Shown here: positions 16,741 to 25,803 of the stretch, piece after piece
Layout of the letters: each line of letters opens with the position of its first letter
How positions within the stretch are numbered: position 1 is the stretch's first letter
Assembly: GCA_002082585.1 (NCBI GenBank)
Contig: CP020563.1
Location: 1,978,001 to 2,042,000, forward strand
Source of the DNA: Kitasatospora albolonga
GTDB lineage: Bacteria; Actinomycetota; Actinomycetes; Streptomycetales; Streptomycetaceae
DNA: 64,000 nucleotides
Direction of reading: 5' to 3'
Translations under genes and position numbers: made by a program
Notes under the pieces: generated by a model
The model's input: only the letters and a program-made list of their open reading frames with translations
The model's database searches: none
What the model was told of the DNA's origin: nothing

Positions 16741-17304
16741 GACGCCGAAGTCTAGAGCGATGCCGCGCAGCCCCGACGCGTACCCCTGGCCGACCGCACG
16801 GAATTTCCACTCGCCCTGGTAGCGGTAGAGCTCGCCGAAGATCATGGCGGTCTCCGTGGAGGCGTCCTCGCTGAGGTCGTACCGCGCCAGCTCCTGGCCG
16901 TCCGCCTGGTTCACCACGCGGATGAAGGCGTTGCTCACCTGGCCGAACGCCTGGCCCCGGTTGTCGGCGTCATGGATGGAGACCGGAAAGACGATCTTGT
17001 CGCAGTGTGCGGGGACCTGGTCGAGCCGGACGATGACCGACTCGTCGTCGCCGTCGCCCTCACCCGTCAGGTTGTCACCGGTGTGCTCGACGGAACCGTC
17101 GGGGCTGGTGAGGTTGTTGTAGAAGACGAACCACTCGTCACCGAGCACCCGGCCCGACTGGCACAGCAGCGCGCTGGCGTCGAGGTCGAAATCGGCTCCG
17201 GTGGTGGAGCGTGCGTCCCAGCCGAGCCCGACCAGCACCTGGGTGAGGTTGGGTGCGACCTTGGAGAGGGAGACATTGCCTCCCTTGGCGAGCGTGACGC
17301 CCAT
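16729..17304 (-). CDS. terD: TerD family protein, second copy
   Basis: A 191-residue canonical Ter[16 protein letters not shown] start, [10 protein letters not shown], the calcium site [13 protein letters not shown] and the C-terminal [16 protein letters not shown]. It is the same length as its neighbour (17481-18056) and very similar to it, so the two are tandem paralogues. TerD proteins bind calcium and are part of stress and tellurite responses. GAGGA precedes the ATG at the right distance. The stop is TAA after an extra serine codon (GVNVS), unlike the paralogue's GVNV-TGA, and lies inside a tandem duplication. Confidence 0.92.
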   Translation of the reverse strand: MGVTLAKGGNVSLSKVAPNLTQVLVGLGWDARSTTGADFDLDASALLCQSGRVLGDEWFVFYNNLTSPDGSVEHTGDNLTGEGDGDDESVIVRLDQVPAHCDKIVFPVSIHDADNRGQAFGQVSNAFIRVVNQADGQELARYDLSEDASTETAMIFGELYRYQGEWKFRAVGQGYASGLRGIALDFGVNVS

Positions 17305-17336
17305 GTGTGTCCTCCCCGAGTCGTGGAAACGCGGAC

Positions 17337-17377
17337 GGGCGCTTTCGGGCGCCCGTGCTCGGGCGTCGAAAGCGCCC
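17337..17377 (-). terminator. Hairpin between the two terD genes
   Basis: Eleven perfect base pairs (GGGCGCTTTCG with CGAAAGCGCCC) continue after one bulged base into seven more pairs, with a 4-base loop. It lies in the 176-bp gap downstream of the first terD and upstream of the second, so it could partly terminate or stabilise the upstream message. A second dyad, CGTCCGGCG with CGCCGGACG, follows at about 17389-17420. Confidence 0.6.
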
Positions 17378-17480
17378 GGTTGAGCGCGTCCGGCGCCGCA
17401 GCAGGTGCGACGCCGGACGGGGTGGTGCGTGAGCGCTGTGCGCCCGGTACTGCTCGGTGCTGCCGGAGTGAGCGCCGTCC

Positions 17481-18056
17481 TCAGACGTTGACGCCGAAGT
17501 CCTGCGCGATGCCGCGCAGGCCCGAGGCGTAGCCCTGGCCGATGGCGCGGAACTTCCACTCGGCACCGTTGCGGTAGAGCTCGCCGAAGACCATCGCGGT
17601 CTCCGTCGAGGCGTCCTCGCTCAGGTCGTAGCGGGCGAGCTCGGTGTTGTCGGCCTGGTTCACCACGCGGATGTACGCGTTGCGGACCTGGCCGAAGCTC
17701 TGCTGGCGGCTCTCGGCCTCGTAGATCGAGACCGGGAAGACGATCTTGTCGACGTCGGCCGGGACACCGGCGAGGTTCACCTTGATGACCTCGTCGTCGC
17801 CCTCGCCCTCACCGGTGAGGTTGTCACCGGTGTGCTCGACGGAGCCGTCGGGGCTCTTGAGGTTGTTGAAGAAGACGAAATTGCCGTCGGCCGCGACCTT
17901 GCCCTCGGCGTTCGCCAGCAGCGCACTGGCGTCGAGGTCGAAGTCACCACCGGTGGTGGTGCGGGCGTCCCAGCCCAGACCGACGATGACCGCGGTCAGG
18001 TTGGGCGCGGCCTTGGTCAGCGAGACGTTGCCGCCCTTGCTGAGGCTGACTCCCAC
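17481..18056 (-). CDS. terD: TerD family protein, first copy
   Basis: A 191-residue canonical Ter[28 protein letters not shown], calcium site [13 protein letters not shown] and [17 protein letters not shown]. The first gene of the sensor/membrane half of the Ter cluster (terD, terD, DUF475/terC, terA). GTCGTCC... upstream on the minus strand includes GGAGGA 5-10 bases before ATG 18056. An ECF-sigma-like promoter lies about 70-95 bp upstream. The protein is expected to be cytosolic and to associate with the TerC-like membrane protein. Confidence 0.95.
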   Translation of the reverse strand: MGVSLSKGGNVSLTKAAPNLTAVIVGLGWDARTTTGGDFDLDASALLANAEGKVAADGNFVFFNNLKSPDGSVEHTGDNLTGEGEGDDEVIKVNLAGVPADVDKIVFPVSIYEAESRQQSFGQVRNAYIRVVNQADNTELARYDLSEDASTETAMVFGELYRNGAEWKFRAIGQGYASGLRGIAQDFGVNV

Positions 18057-18124
18057 GAGTCCTCCAGATAGTTTCTCAGGGGCCGGCAGACACCAGCGTC
18101 CCCGTCGTTCGTTGGCATCGGATC

Positions 18125-18152
18125 AACGATTGGATACTAGTGACCGGTTCCC
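18125..18152 (-). promoter_or_regulatory. Candidate ECF sigma (SigR/SigE-like) promoter of terD
   Basis: On the minus strand GGGAAC (18152-18147) is followed after exactly 18 bases by CGTT (18128-18125). This matches the -35 GGGAAT/C and -10 CGTT layout described for thiol-stress and envelope-stress ECF sigma factors of Streptomyces. It lies about 70 bp upstream of terD and partly overlaps the hairpin after the peroxiredoxin gene. TAGTAT at 18141-18136 is an alternative vegetative -10. Confidence 0.5.
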
Positions 18153-18176
18153 GGCCAAAACAGGCTTTTGGCCGGG
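18150..18176 (-). terminator. Terminator after peroxiredoxin gene
   Basis: CCCGGCCAAAA (18150-18160), 5-base loop, TTTTGGCCGGG (18166-18176), starting 19 bases beyond the peroxiredoxin stop on the minus strand. Confidence 0.8.
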
Positions 18177-18194
18177 GGTCGCCAGAAGATCGGC

Positions 18195-18653
18195 TCAGAG
18201 CGCTTCGAGCGCCTTGACGTAGTCGTTCAGGTCACGCGCGTCCGGCAGGCCGTTGACGACGCTCCAGCGGACGGTGCCCGCCTTGTCGATGATGAAGGTG
18301 CCGCGCACCGCGCAGCCCTTGTCCTCGTCGAAGACGCCGTAGGCCCGCGAGGTCTCGCCGTGCGGCCAGAAGTCGGAGAGCAGCGGGTACTCCAGGCCCT
18401 CCTGCTCGGCGAAGACGCGCAGGGTGTGGATGGAGTCGTTGGAGACGGCGAGCAGCTGGGTGTCGTCGTTCTCGAAACGCGGCAGCTCGTCGCGGAGCGC
18501 GCACAGCTCGCCCGTGCAGACCCCGGTGAAGGCGAACGGGTAGAAGAGCAGGACCACGTTCTTCTCGCCGCGGAACTGCGAGAGCTTCACGGTCCGGCCG
18601 TGGTTGTCCTTGAGCTCAAAGTCCGGGGCCTCGGTGCCGACCTCGATCGCCAT
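18195..18653 (-). CDS. Peroxiredoxin (AhpE/BCP type)
   Basis: A 152-residue thioredoxin-fold peroxidase. [15 protein letters not shown] holds the peroxidatic Cys (P-x3-T-x2-C) and, four residues later, a second Cys as in BCP/AhpE-type enzymes; the conserved catalytic Arg follows in the [23 protein letters not shown] region. It reduces peroxides with a thiol donor in the cytosol. ATG 18653 gives the family N-terminus [12 protein letters not shown] and follows GAAGGGA; the frame extends to 18731 without homology. It lies between terD and the DUF3052 gene on the same strand, but a hairpin separates it from terD. Confidence 0.92.
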   Translation of the reverse strand: MAIEVGTEAPDFELKDNHGRTVKLSQFRGEKNVVLLFYPFAFTGVCTGELCALRDELPRFENDDTQLLAVSNDSIHTLRVFAEQEGLEYPLLSDFWPHGETSRAYGVFDEDKGCAVRGTFIIDKAGTVRWSVVNGLPDARDLNDYVKALEAL

Positions 18654-18835
18654 GGAACGCGTATCCCTTCGCCGTTTCCCTCTTCCCGGACTCCATCGGT
18701 CCGTCCGGGTTCCCGGAGCCCATCCGTCCATCCGGGTGACGCTCCCACCCTACGCACGGCCGGTGGGAGCGCGTACGAAGGCCCCCGGCAGCGCCTGAGC
18801 GCCGTCCGGGGGCCCCGGTGGGTCCTGCGAGTGGT

Positions 18836-19273
18836 TCAGCGCTTGGCCTTGGCCGCCCTGGGGGTGACCAGGCGGCTGCCCGACCAGTCCTTGCCCACGC
18901 TGATGCTCTTGGTCTGGGCGAGACCGGCCGTCTGGGCGGCCTCGTTGATGTCGCTCGGCTCGACGTATCCGTCACGGCCGGTCTTCGGCGTCATCAGCCA
19001 GACCGTACCGCCGTCCTCGAGCAGACCGATGGCATCCACCAGCGCGTCCGTAAGGTCGCCGTCCTCGTCGCGGAACCAGAGCAGGACGACGTCTGCGACA
19101 TCGTCGTACTCCTCGTCGACGAGTTCCTGGCCGGTAGTGGCCTCAATGCCCTCACGGAGCTCCAGCTCGACGTCTTCGTCGTAGCCGATCTCCTGGACCA
19201 CCTGTCCGGGCTCGAACCCCAGGCGTGCTGCCGGGTTGGTCCGCTCCTCCGCGTGGTCCGCGGTCGCGCTCAC
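18836..19273 (-). CDS. DUF3052 family protein
   Basis: A 145-residue acidic protein from GTG 19273, chosen because AGGAGG lies 7 bases upstream. Segments LGFEPGQVVQEIGYD, DDVADVVLLWFRDEDGDL, TVWLMTPKTGRDGYV and a C-terminal AQTAGLAQTKSISVGKDW are those of DUF3052, a conserved actinobacterial cytosolic family seen next to aceE. Its fold resembles a Rossmann-like alpha/beta protein; function is unknown. It is transcribed away from aceE, with 503 bp between the two starts. Confidence 0.85.
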   Translation of the reverse strand: MSATADHAEERTNPAARLGFEPGQVVQEIGYDEDVELELREGIEATTGQELVDEEYDDVADVVLLWFRDEDGDLTDALVDAIGLLEDGGTVWLMTPKTGRDGYVEPSDINEAAQTAGLAQTKSISVGKDWSGSRLVTPRAAKAKR

Positions 19274-19392
19274 GGGATGCCTCCTGATCATGTCTTCGGA
19301 AAATGCTGCCACGCGCGTGCGCGGGGCGTAGGCCGTAGTCCACACGGGCCCGGCGAATCGCGCAAGTACCCGGCGGCCGAGACCGCCTAAAC

Positions 19393-19416
19393 GGTGACGT
19401 TCCCTGCCACGTCACC
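19393..19416. promoter_or_regulatory. Palindrome in the aceE upstream region
   Basis: GGTGACGT (19393-19400) and ACGTCACC (19409-19416) form a perfect 8-bp dyad around an 8-base spacer in the 503-bp gap between the DUF3052 and aceE starts. The size and symmetry suit a dimeric regulator. No gene is visible in this gap. Confidence 0.5.
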
Positions 19417-19711
19417 GCAAGTTCCGGCATGTCTCGCCGGGACCTGGGGCTGCCCCTCCGGGGCTCCGCGAGGTCGCCCCGTCCGTTTACGTCCTTCCTC
19501 AGCTTATGCCGTTTCGCTCCGCCAATCGGAGCCGAACAGCCTTTGGGAACACTTGGACGCCTTGGGCGTAAGGTTGCGGTTTGCCCGTACCCAGCCGTGC
19601 ACTGCCCATACTCGTGCCCCGCAGAAGAAATTTCGGAACCTCGGGGTTACCCCACGGTAGAGATGACGTCCGGGGCTTCGCGGTAGCACGATGGAGGCGG
19701 CGCGCACACAG

Positions 19712-19739
19712 TTGTCCCGGGGGTACGTTCCCGTAACAA
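19712..19739. promoter_or_regulatory. Dyad just upstream of aceE
   Basis: TTGTCCCGGG (19712-19721) matches the complement of CCCGTAACAA (19730-19739) at 8 of 10 positions around an 8-base centre, 38 bp upstream of the aceE GTG. Candidate operator or mRNA leader structure. Confidence 0.4.
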
Positions 19740-19776
19740 GACCCCGCAGAGCACCACCGAACAGCGAAGGAACAGT

Positions 19777-22509
19777 GTGGCTTCCGGATCCGATCGCAAC
19801 CCGATCATCATTGGCGGCCTTCCGAGCCAGGTCCCGGATTTCGATCCCGAGGAGACCCGGGAATGGCTCGACTCCCTCGACGCCGCCGTCGACGAGCGAG
19901 GCCGTGAGCGGGCCCGCTACCTGATGCTCCGCCTCATCGAGCGCGCGCGTGAGAAGCGTGTCGCCGTGCCGGAGATGCGCAGCACGGACTACGTGAACAC
20001 GATCGCCACGAAGGACGAGCCGTTCTTCCCCGGCGACGAGGAGATCGAGCGCAAGGTCCTCAACGCGACCCGCTGGAACGCGGCCGTGATGGTCTCGCGG
20101 GCGCAGCGCCCCGGGATCGGTGTCGGCGGCCACATCGCCACCTTCGCCTCCTCCGCCTCGCTCTACGACGTGGGCTTCAACCACTTCTTCCGGGGCAAGG
20201 ACCAGGGCGACGGCGGCGACCAGATCTTCTTCCAGGGACACGCGTCCCCGGGGATCTACGCCCGCGCGTTCCTGCTGGACCGGCTGAGCGAGGCCCAGCT
20301 CGACGCCTTCCGCCAGGAGAAGTCGAAGGCGCCGAACGGGCTGTCCAGCTACCCGCACCCGCGGCTGATGCCGGACTTCTGGGAGTTCCCGACGGTCTCG
20401 ATGGGCCTCGGCCCGCTCGGCGCGATCTACCAGGCGCGGATGAACCGTTACATGGAGGCGCGCGGTATCGCCGACACCTCCAAGTCGCACGTCTGGGCCT
20501 ATCTGGGCGACGGCGAGATGGACGAGCCCGAGTCGCTGGGCCAGCTGTCCATCGCCGCCCGTGAGGGCCTGGACAACCTGACCTTCGTCGTCAACTGCAA
20601 CCTCCAGCGGCTCGACGGCCCGGTGCGCGGCAACGGCAAGATCATCCAGGAGCTGGAGTCGCAGTTCCGGGGCGCCGGCTGGAACGTCATCAAGCTGGTC
20701 TGGGACCGTTCCTGGGACCCGCTGCTGGCGCAGGACCGCACGGGCATCCTGGTCAACAAGCTGAACACCACGCCGGACGGGCAGTTCCAGACGTACGCCA
20801 CCGAGACCGGCGCGTACATCCGCGAGCACTTCTTCGGTGACGACCCGCGGCTGCGGGACATGGTCAAGGACATGACCGACCAGCAGATCCTGCACCTGGG
20901 GCGCGGCGGTCACGACCACCGCAAGGTGTACGCGGCCTACGCGGCGGCCAAGGCGCACAAGGGCCAGCCGACCGTGATCCTCGCGCAGACGGTCAAGGGC
21001 TGGACGCTGGGGCCGAACTTCGAGGGCCGTAACGCGACCCACCAGATGAAGAAGCTCACGGTCGAGGACCTCAAGCGGTTCCGCGACCGGCTGCACATCC
21101 CGATCACCGACAAGCAGCTGGACGAGGGCTACCCGCCCTACTACCACCCGGGCCGCGACTCGGAGGAGATCCAGTACATGCACGACCGCCGCAACAGTCT
21201 GGGCGGCTATGTGCCGACCCGGGTGGTGCGTGCAAAGCCCCTGCCGCAGCCCGAGGAGAAGACGTACGCGGCTGCGAAGAAGGGTTCGGGTTCGCAGTCG
21301 ATCGCCACCACCATGGCGTTCGTCCGCATCCTGAAGGACCTCATGCGGGACAAGGAGATCGGCAAGCGGTTCGTGCTGATCGCCCCCGATGAGTACCGCA
21401 CGTTCGGCATGGACGCGTTCTTCCCGAGCGCGAAGATCTACAACCCGCTGGGTCAGCAGTACGAGGCGGTGGACCGCGATCTGCTGCTCGCGTACAAGGA
21501 GTCGCCGACGGGTCAGATGCTGCACGACGGCATCTCCGAGGCGGGCTGCACGGCCTCGCTGATCGCCGCCGGTTCGGCGTACGCGACGCACGGCGAGCCG
21601 CTGATCCCGGTGTACGTCTTCTACTCGATGTTCGGGTTCCAGCGCACCGGTGACCAGTTCTGGCAGATGGCCGACCAGCTCTCGCGCGGTTTCGTGCTGG
21701 GTGCGACCGCCGGGCGTACGACCCTGACCGGCGAGGGTCTCCAGCACGCGGACGGCCACTCGCAGCTGCTCGCCTCGACGAACCCGGGCTGTGTCTCCTA
21801 CGACCCGGCCTTCGGGTACGAGATCGCGCACATCATGCAGGACGGGCTGCGCCGGATGTACGGCGAGGCGAACGAGGACGTCTTCTACTACCTCACCGTC
21901 TACAACGAGCCGATCCAGCACCCGGCCGAGCCGGAGAATGTGGACGTGGACGGCATCCTCAAGGGTGTCTACCGCTTCAAGCAGGGCGAGGCGGGCGAGA
22001 TCCCGGCGCAGATCCTGGCGTCCGGTGTGGCGGTCCCCTGGGCCGTCGAGGCGCAGAAGATCCTCGCCGAGGAGTGGAACGTCAAGGCGGACGTCTGGTC
22101 GGCGACCTCCTGGAACGAGCTGCGGCGCGAGGCCGTGGACGTGGAGCGGTACAACCTGCTCCACCCGGAGGAGGAGCAGCGCGTCCCGTACGTGACGCGG
22201 AAGCTGGACGGGGCCGAGGGCCCGTTCGTGGCGGTCTCGGACTGGATGCGTTCGGTGCCGGACCAGATCGCGCGCTGGGTGCCCGGCACCTATCAGTCGC
22301 TGGGCGCGGACGGCTTCGGTTTCGCGGACACGCGTGGTGCGGCGCGCCGGTTCTTCCACATCGACGCGCAGTCGATCGTCCTCGCGGTGCTCACCGAGCT
22401 CGCGAAGGAGGGGAAGATCGACCGGTCGGCCCTGAAGACGGCGCTGGACCGCTACGACCTCCTGGATGTGGCAGCGGCCGATCCGGGCGCGGCGGGCGGC
22501 GACGCGTAG
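19777..22509 (+). CDS. aceE: Pyruvate dehydrogenase E1, homodimeric (AceE)
   Basis: A 910-residue protein, the normal length of AceE. It decarboxylates pyruvate with thiamine diphosphate and acetylates the E2 lipoyl domain. The ThDP site [10 protein letters not shown] starts at residue 244 and is followed by the metal ligand region [10 protein letters not shown]. Other conserved blocks are [26 protein letters not shown] and [18 protein letters not shown] 19777 follows AAGGA. It is monocistronic: a strong hairpin follows, and the neighbours are divergent or convergent. High-abundance codon use (almost all GC-ending) is in keeping with strong expression. Confidence 0.98.
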   Translation: MASGSDRNPIIIGGLPSQVPDFDPEETREWLDSLDAAVDERGRERARYLMLRLIERAREKRVAVPEMRSTDYVNTIATKDEPFFPGDEEIERKVLNATRWNAAVMVSRAQRPGIGVGGHIATFASSASLYDVGFNHFFRGKDQGDGGDQIFFQGHASPGIYARAFLLDRLSEAQLDAFRQEKSKAPNGLSSYPHPRLMPDFWEFPTVSMGLGPLGAIYQARMNRYMEARGIADTSKSHVWAYLGDGEMDEPESLGQLSIAAREGLDNLTFVVNCNLQRLDGPVRGNGKIIQELESQFRGAGWNVIKLVWDRSWDPLLAQDRTGILVNKLNTTPDGQFQTYATETGAYIREHFFGDDPRLRDMVKDMTDQQILHLGRGGHDHRKVYAAYAAAKAHKGQPTVILAQTVKGWTLGPNFEGRNATHQMKKLTVEDLKRFRDRLHIPITDKQLDEGYPPYYHPGRDSEEIQYMHDRRNSLGGYVPTRVVRAKPLPQPEEKTYAAAKKGSGSQSIATTMAFVRILKDLMRDKEIGKRFVLIAPDEYRTFGMDAFFPSAKIYNPLGQQYEAVDRDLLLAYKESPTGQMLHDGISEAGCTASLIAAGSAYATHGEPLIPVYVFYSMFGFQRTGDQFWQMADQLSRGFVLGATAGRTTLTGEGLQHADGHSQLLASTNPGCVSYDPAFGYEIAHIMQDGLRRMYGEANEDVFYYLTVYNEPIQHPAEPENVDVDGILKGVYRFKQGEAGEIPAQILASGVAVPWAVEAQKILAEEWNVKADVWSATSWNELRREAVDVERYNLLHPEEEQRVPYVTRKLDGAEGPFVAVSDWMRSVPDQIARWVPGTYQSLGADGFGFADTRGAARRFFHIDAQSIVLAVLTELAKEGKIDRSALKTALDRYDLLDVAAADPGAAGGDA

Positions 22510-22530
22510 CCGGAGAGCTGCTGTACGGGC

Positions 22531-22568
22531 CCGAGGGGCGGTGGCGCGGGTGCGCCGCCGCCCCTCGG
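22531..22568 (+). terminator. aceE terminator
   Basis: CCGAGGGGCGGTGGCGC (22531-22547) pairs with GCGCCGCCGCCCCTCGG (22552-22568) with one G-T pair and a 4-base loop, 21 bases after the aceE stop. Confidence 0.85.
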
Positions 22569-22625
22569 CGTGTCCGGAGGCCCCGGCGTGTCCGGGGAGC
22601 TCGCGCGTCCGGAGAGGGCGCGGGA

Positions 22626-23024
22626 TCAGTTCTCCCAGATCTTGAACGCCCGCACCTGGTACGGGGAGTGGGGCAGCCAGGTCCCGCCGCCCGGGTAGGT
22701 CTCGAACTCGCCCGTCTCCCGGCACTCGGCCGACTGGTAGGTGGTGACGGGCCGCCCGGTGCGGTTGGCGAGGGACTGGGCGTCGCCGCCCTTGGGGAGC
22801 GGGGTGCAGCTCTCGATGTCGACGGTGGAGAGCTCGTAGGTCCGGCGGGCGCCCGCGAAGTCGGGCTTCTTCCAGAGACAGAGCCGGCCCGCCTCGCAGG
22901 TGCCGAGCCGGGCGTCCGATGCCGGGTGCGCGTCCGCCCGGGAACGGTCCTGGGCGAGGGCCTGCGGGACGAGCGCGGTCAGTGCGGTGACGGCCAGGCC
23001 CGCGGCGAGAAAGGTCGTACGCAT
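22626..23024 (-). CDS. Secreted peptidase inhibitor I36-like protein
   Basis: A 132-residue protein with a signal peptide (MRTTFLAAGLAVTALTALVPQALA, cleavage after about residue 24). The mature part has CLWKKPDFAGARRTYEL, SLANRTGRPVTTYQS and a GTWLPHSPYQVRAFKIW end, the beta/gamma-crystallin-like pattern of peptidase inhibitor family I36 (Streptomyces metalloproteinase inhibitor). Four cysteines (CEAGRLC, ESC, SAEC) can form two disulfides. It is exported and alone. Confidence 0.75.
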   Translation of the reverse strand: MRTTFLAAGLAVTALTALVPQALAQDRSRADAHPASDARLGTCEAGRLCLWKKPDFAGARRTYELSTVDIESCTPLPKGGDAQSLANRTGRPVTTYQSAECRETGEFETYPGGGTWLPHSPYQVRAFKIWEN

Positions 23025-23146
23025 GGTGGATCAACCCCCGTGGTCGTGTGCGCGGCGCCGACATGGCGCCCCGCTGTAGCGACCACCCTGACCGGCGCGG
23101 CGGTGCTCGGGGAAGAGGTGAAGGGCCCGGGCCACCCTGATAGGCG

Positions 23147-23178
23147 ACAGCCCCGCCGAAAGGATTCGGCGGGGCTGT
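23147..23178 (-). terminator. Terminator of the MFS exporter gene
   Basis: Perfect arms ACAGCCCCGCCGAA (23147-23160) and TTCGGCGGGGCTGT (23165-23178) around AGGA, about 77 bases past the MFS gene stop on the minus strand. Confidence 0.85.
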
Positions 23179-23254
23179 GGTGTGCGCCGTGTTGACGGCG
23201 TACGGGGGTTGGCCCCCCGGTTGTACGGGGGCAGGCCCCCGGTGCGCGCGCTTC

Positions 23255-24874
23255 CTAGATGTGGCCGACTCCGGCGCCCGCGTCCGCGTTCGCGCCCCGC
23301 TTGGTCAAGGTGGCGACCAGGGCCGCGACGACGGCGACGCAGCCCGCGACGGTGAAGGCCAGGCCCATGCCGGACATGAACGTGTCCCGGATGACGCCGC
23401 CGATACCGGCGATGATCTCCGGCGTCATACCGGGCGCCTGGGAGAGGGCGTCGACCGGGACCATGCCGAACTCGGCGGACTTCTCCAGCCCCGGGGCGGG
23501 CTCGCCGGGCAGCCCCGCGGCCGTCCAGTTGTCCGCGAAGTCGGCGCTGACCTTGGAGGACATGACCGCGCCGAGGACGGCGGTGCCGAGCGCGCCGCCG
23601 ACCTGCATGGCGGCCTGCTGGAGGCCGCCGGCCACGCCGGAGAGCTCCAGGGGCGCGTTGCCGACGATGACCTCGGTGGCGCCGACCATGACCGGGGCGA
23701 GGCCGCAGCCGAGCAGGGCGAACCAGAGGGACATGGTGAAGGTGCCGGTGGACTCGCTGAGCGTCGTCATGCCGAACATCGCGACGGCCGTGCAGACCAT
23801 GCCGCCGACCAGCGGGACGCGGGGGCCGAACTTGGTGATCAGCACACCGGCGACCGGCGAGGAGACGATCATCATGGCGGTCAGCGGCAGCAGGTGCAGT
23901 CCGCTGTCGACGGGGCTCAGTCCGTGGACGCCCTGAAGGAAGAACGTCACGAAGAAGAGGCCGCCCATGAAGGCGAACGCCATCAGCACCATGAGGATGG
24001 TTCCGGCCGTCAACGGGACGGAGCGGAACATCGCCAGCGGGACGAGCGGTTCGCGCACCTGCGTCTGCCAGACGCCGAAGGCGAGGAAGAGCGCGAGCGC
24101 GAGGCCGAGGAAGACCCAGGTCCAGGTGCCGCCCCAGCCCCAGGACTCACCGGCCTTGATGATGCCCCAGATGAGGGAGAACATCGCGCCGGAGAGCAGC
24201 AGGATGCCGAAGATGTCGAAGGAGCGCGGCGCGTTGGCGGCGCGGTGGTCCTTGAGGATCACCAGGCCGAAGACGAGCGCGATGATGCCGACCGGCACGT
24301 TGATGAAGAAGACCGACTGCCAGCTGACGTGCTCGACGAGCAGACCGCCGACGATGGGACCGCCCGCGGTGGACGCGCCGATGACCATGCCCCAGATCCC
24401 GATGGCCATGTTCAGCTTCTCGGCGGGGAAGGTGGCCCGCAGCAGACCGAGCGCGGCGGGCATCAGCAGGGCGCCGAAGAGGCCCTGGAGCACCCGGAAG
24501 AGGACGACCAGGCCGATCTCGCTGGAGAGGCCGATCGCGGCGGAGGCGGCGGCGAAGCCCGCGATGCCGATCAGGAAGGTCTGCCGGTGGCCGAAGCGGT
24601 CACCGAGTTTGCCCGCGGTGATCAGGGCGACGGCGAGCGCCAGGAGGTAGCCGTTGGTGATCCACTGGACGTCGGCGAGCGAGGCGTCCAGGTCTTCCTT
24701 GATCGCCGGGTTCGCGATGGCGACGATCGTGCCGTCGAGCGCGACCATCATCACACCGATGGCGACGGCGAACAGGGTCAGCCAGGGGTGGCCGCGAAGT
24801 CCCTTGGCAGCGGCGGGTACGGGGCCGTTCCCGGGCTCCCGCGGCGCCTTGTCAAGGGTGGTCTGACTAGTCAT
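23255..24874 (-). CDS. DHA2-family MFS drug exporter
   Basis: A 539-residue protein with about 14 membrane helices. Motif A-like GDRFGHRQTFLIG follows helix 2, and LGLLRATFPAEKLNMAIGIWG and GPIVGGLLVEHVSWQSVFFINVPVG (motif C-like, after helix 5) are standard EmrB/QacA (DHA2) elements. It is expected to export drugs or toxic metabolites with proton antiport. It is divergent from a TetR regulator with a shared 114-bp operator region. No ribosome site precedes ATG 24874, but a promoter fits directly upstream, so the mRNA may be leaderless. Confidence 0.92.
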   Translation of the reverse strand: MTSQTTLDKAPREPGNGPVPAAAKGLRGHPWLTLFAVAIGVMMVALDGTIVAIANPAIKEDLDASLADVQWITNGYLLALAVALITAGKLGDRFGHRQTFLIGIAGFAAASAAIGLSSEIGLVVLFRVLQGLFGALLMPAALGLLRATFPAEKLNMAIGIWGMVIGASTAGGPIVGGLLVEHVSWQSVFFINVPVGIIALVFGLVILKDHRAANAPRSFDIFGILLLSGAMFSLIWGIIKAGESWGWGGTWTWVFLGLALALFLAFGVWQTQVREPLVPLAMFRSVPLTAGTILMVLMAFAFMGGLFFVTFFLQGVHGLSPVDSGLHLLPLTAMMIVSSPVAGVLITKFGPRVPLVGGMVCTAVAMFGMTTLSESTGTFTMSLWFALLGCGLAPVMVGATEVIVGNAPLELSGVAGGLQQAAMQVGGALGTAVLGAVMSSKVSADFADNWTAAGLPGEPAPGLEKSAEFGMVPVDALSQAPGMTPEIIAGIGGVIRDTFMSGMGLAFTVAGCVAVVAALVATLTKRGANADAGAGVGHI

Positions 24875-24935
24875 ACGGGGAGACTAGTGACAGTCGCTGA
24901 CAGTTGACAAACGCATTCATGAGTCAGTGGCTGTC
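24864..24935. promoter_or_regulatory. Divergent promoter/operator of MFS and TetR genes
   Basis: Contains the palindrome TGACTAGTCA (24864-24873, at the MFS start codon), a second GACTAGTGA at 24882-24890, and an inverted repeat GACAGTCGCTGAC (24889-24901) with GTCAGTGGCTGTC (24923-24935), 11 of 13 matching. On the minus strand TTGTCA (24910-24905), 18 bases, then TAGTCT (24886-24881) is a good promoter for the exporter, with transcription starting at about the ATG. TTGACA on the plus strand at 24904-24909 is a possible -35 for the regulator. Confidence 0.6.
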
Positions 24936-24988
24936 GCATCGCTCACAGGTAAGCTGACCTGGACAAACAAGCGGAAAGAGGCGGGTAC

Positions 24989-25681
24989 GTGACCCACGGG
25001 CAGAGAGCCGGAAACCGGCCCGGACTGCGTGAGCGCAAGAAGCAGCGCACCCGTGACGACCTGTTGCGCGCCGCACTCGAACTCTTCACCACCCAGGGGT
25101 ACGAGCAGACCACCGTCGACGAGATCGTCGAGGCGGTCGACGTCTCCCAGCGCACCTTCTTCCGCTACTTCGCGAACAAGGAGGACACCACCTTCGCCGT
25201 ACAGGAGATGGTGGAGTCCCGCTTCATCGCGGAGCTGCGCGCCCGTCCGGCCGACGAGGCCCCGTTCGAGGCCATGCGCCGGGCGGTGCTCAGCGCCTGG
25301 AACAGCATCGGCGAGGCGATCGAGGAGGTCATCACGGTCGACCTCCACATGCGGACGTACCGGATGATCGAATCGACCCCCTCCCTGCTCGCCGCCCATA
25401 TGCGGCGCGGGGTCGCCCTGGAGAACCAGATCGCCCGGCTGATCGCGGAGCGCGAGGGCCTCGACGTGGACCGGGACCCCCGGCCCCGGGTGGCCGTCGC
25501 CGCGTTCTCCGGAGTGATGCGGGTGACGGGCCAGCTGTGGGGCCAGGGCCAGGACTCGAGCGTGGAGGCGCTGCGCGACCTCACGGAGGAGTACCTGGAC
25601 CAGCTCGTCCCGGCCCTGGCGAGCGACTGGCGGCAACCGGCCCAAGAGGCGGCCGGAGAGTCAGCTCAAGGGGTGAGCTGA
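24989..25681 (+). CDS. TetR family repressor of the adjacent exporter
   Basis: A 230-residue regulator. The N-terminal HTH (about 18-60) has the TetR signature TTVDEIVEAVDVSQRTFFRYFANKED. The C-terminal ligand-binding domain is helical with EYLDQLVPALASDW near its end. The divergent arrangement with the MFS exporter predicts that it represses both genes until a drug or metabolite binds. GTG 24989 is preceded by GAAAGAGG. The last 17 bases form a tandem repeat that continues after the stop. Confidence 0.9.
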   Translation: MTHGQRAGNRPGLRERKKQRTRDDLLRAALELFTTQGYEQTTVDEIVEAVDVSQRTFFRYFANKEDTTFAVQEMVESRFIAELRARPADEAPFEAMRRAVLSAWNSIGEAIEEVITVDLHMRTYRMIESTPSLLAAHMRRGVALENQIARLIAEREGLDVDRDPRPRVAVAAFSGVMRVTGQLWGQGQDSSVEALRDLTEEYLDQLVPALASDWRQPAQEAAGESAQGVS

Positions 25682-25708
25682 CTCAAGGGTGAGCCGAGGG
25701 CGAGCTGA
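25665..25708. repeat. 16-17-bp tandem repeat spanning the tetR stop
   Basis: CTCAAGGGGTGAGCTGA (25665-25681, ending in the TGA), CTCAAGGGTGAGCCGA (25682-25697) and a shortened GGGCGAGCTGA (25698-25708). Confidence 0.85.
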
Positions 25709-25803
25709 CCCTCCGTGAAGATTTCCGGTTGAATCCTCGCAGCCGGGTGATGTCCCTCACGTGGATCACGGGTGTCCGCGCACGTCTCCTAGGGTGTGAC
25801 GCA

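Noticed and set aside
19504..23064. Minus-strand 1186-codon frame over aceE
   Set aside because: Mirror of aceE, with no domains; aceE motifs are on the plus strand.
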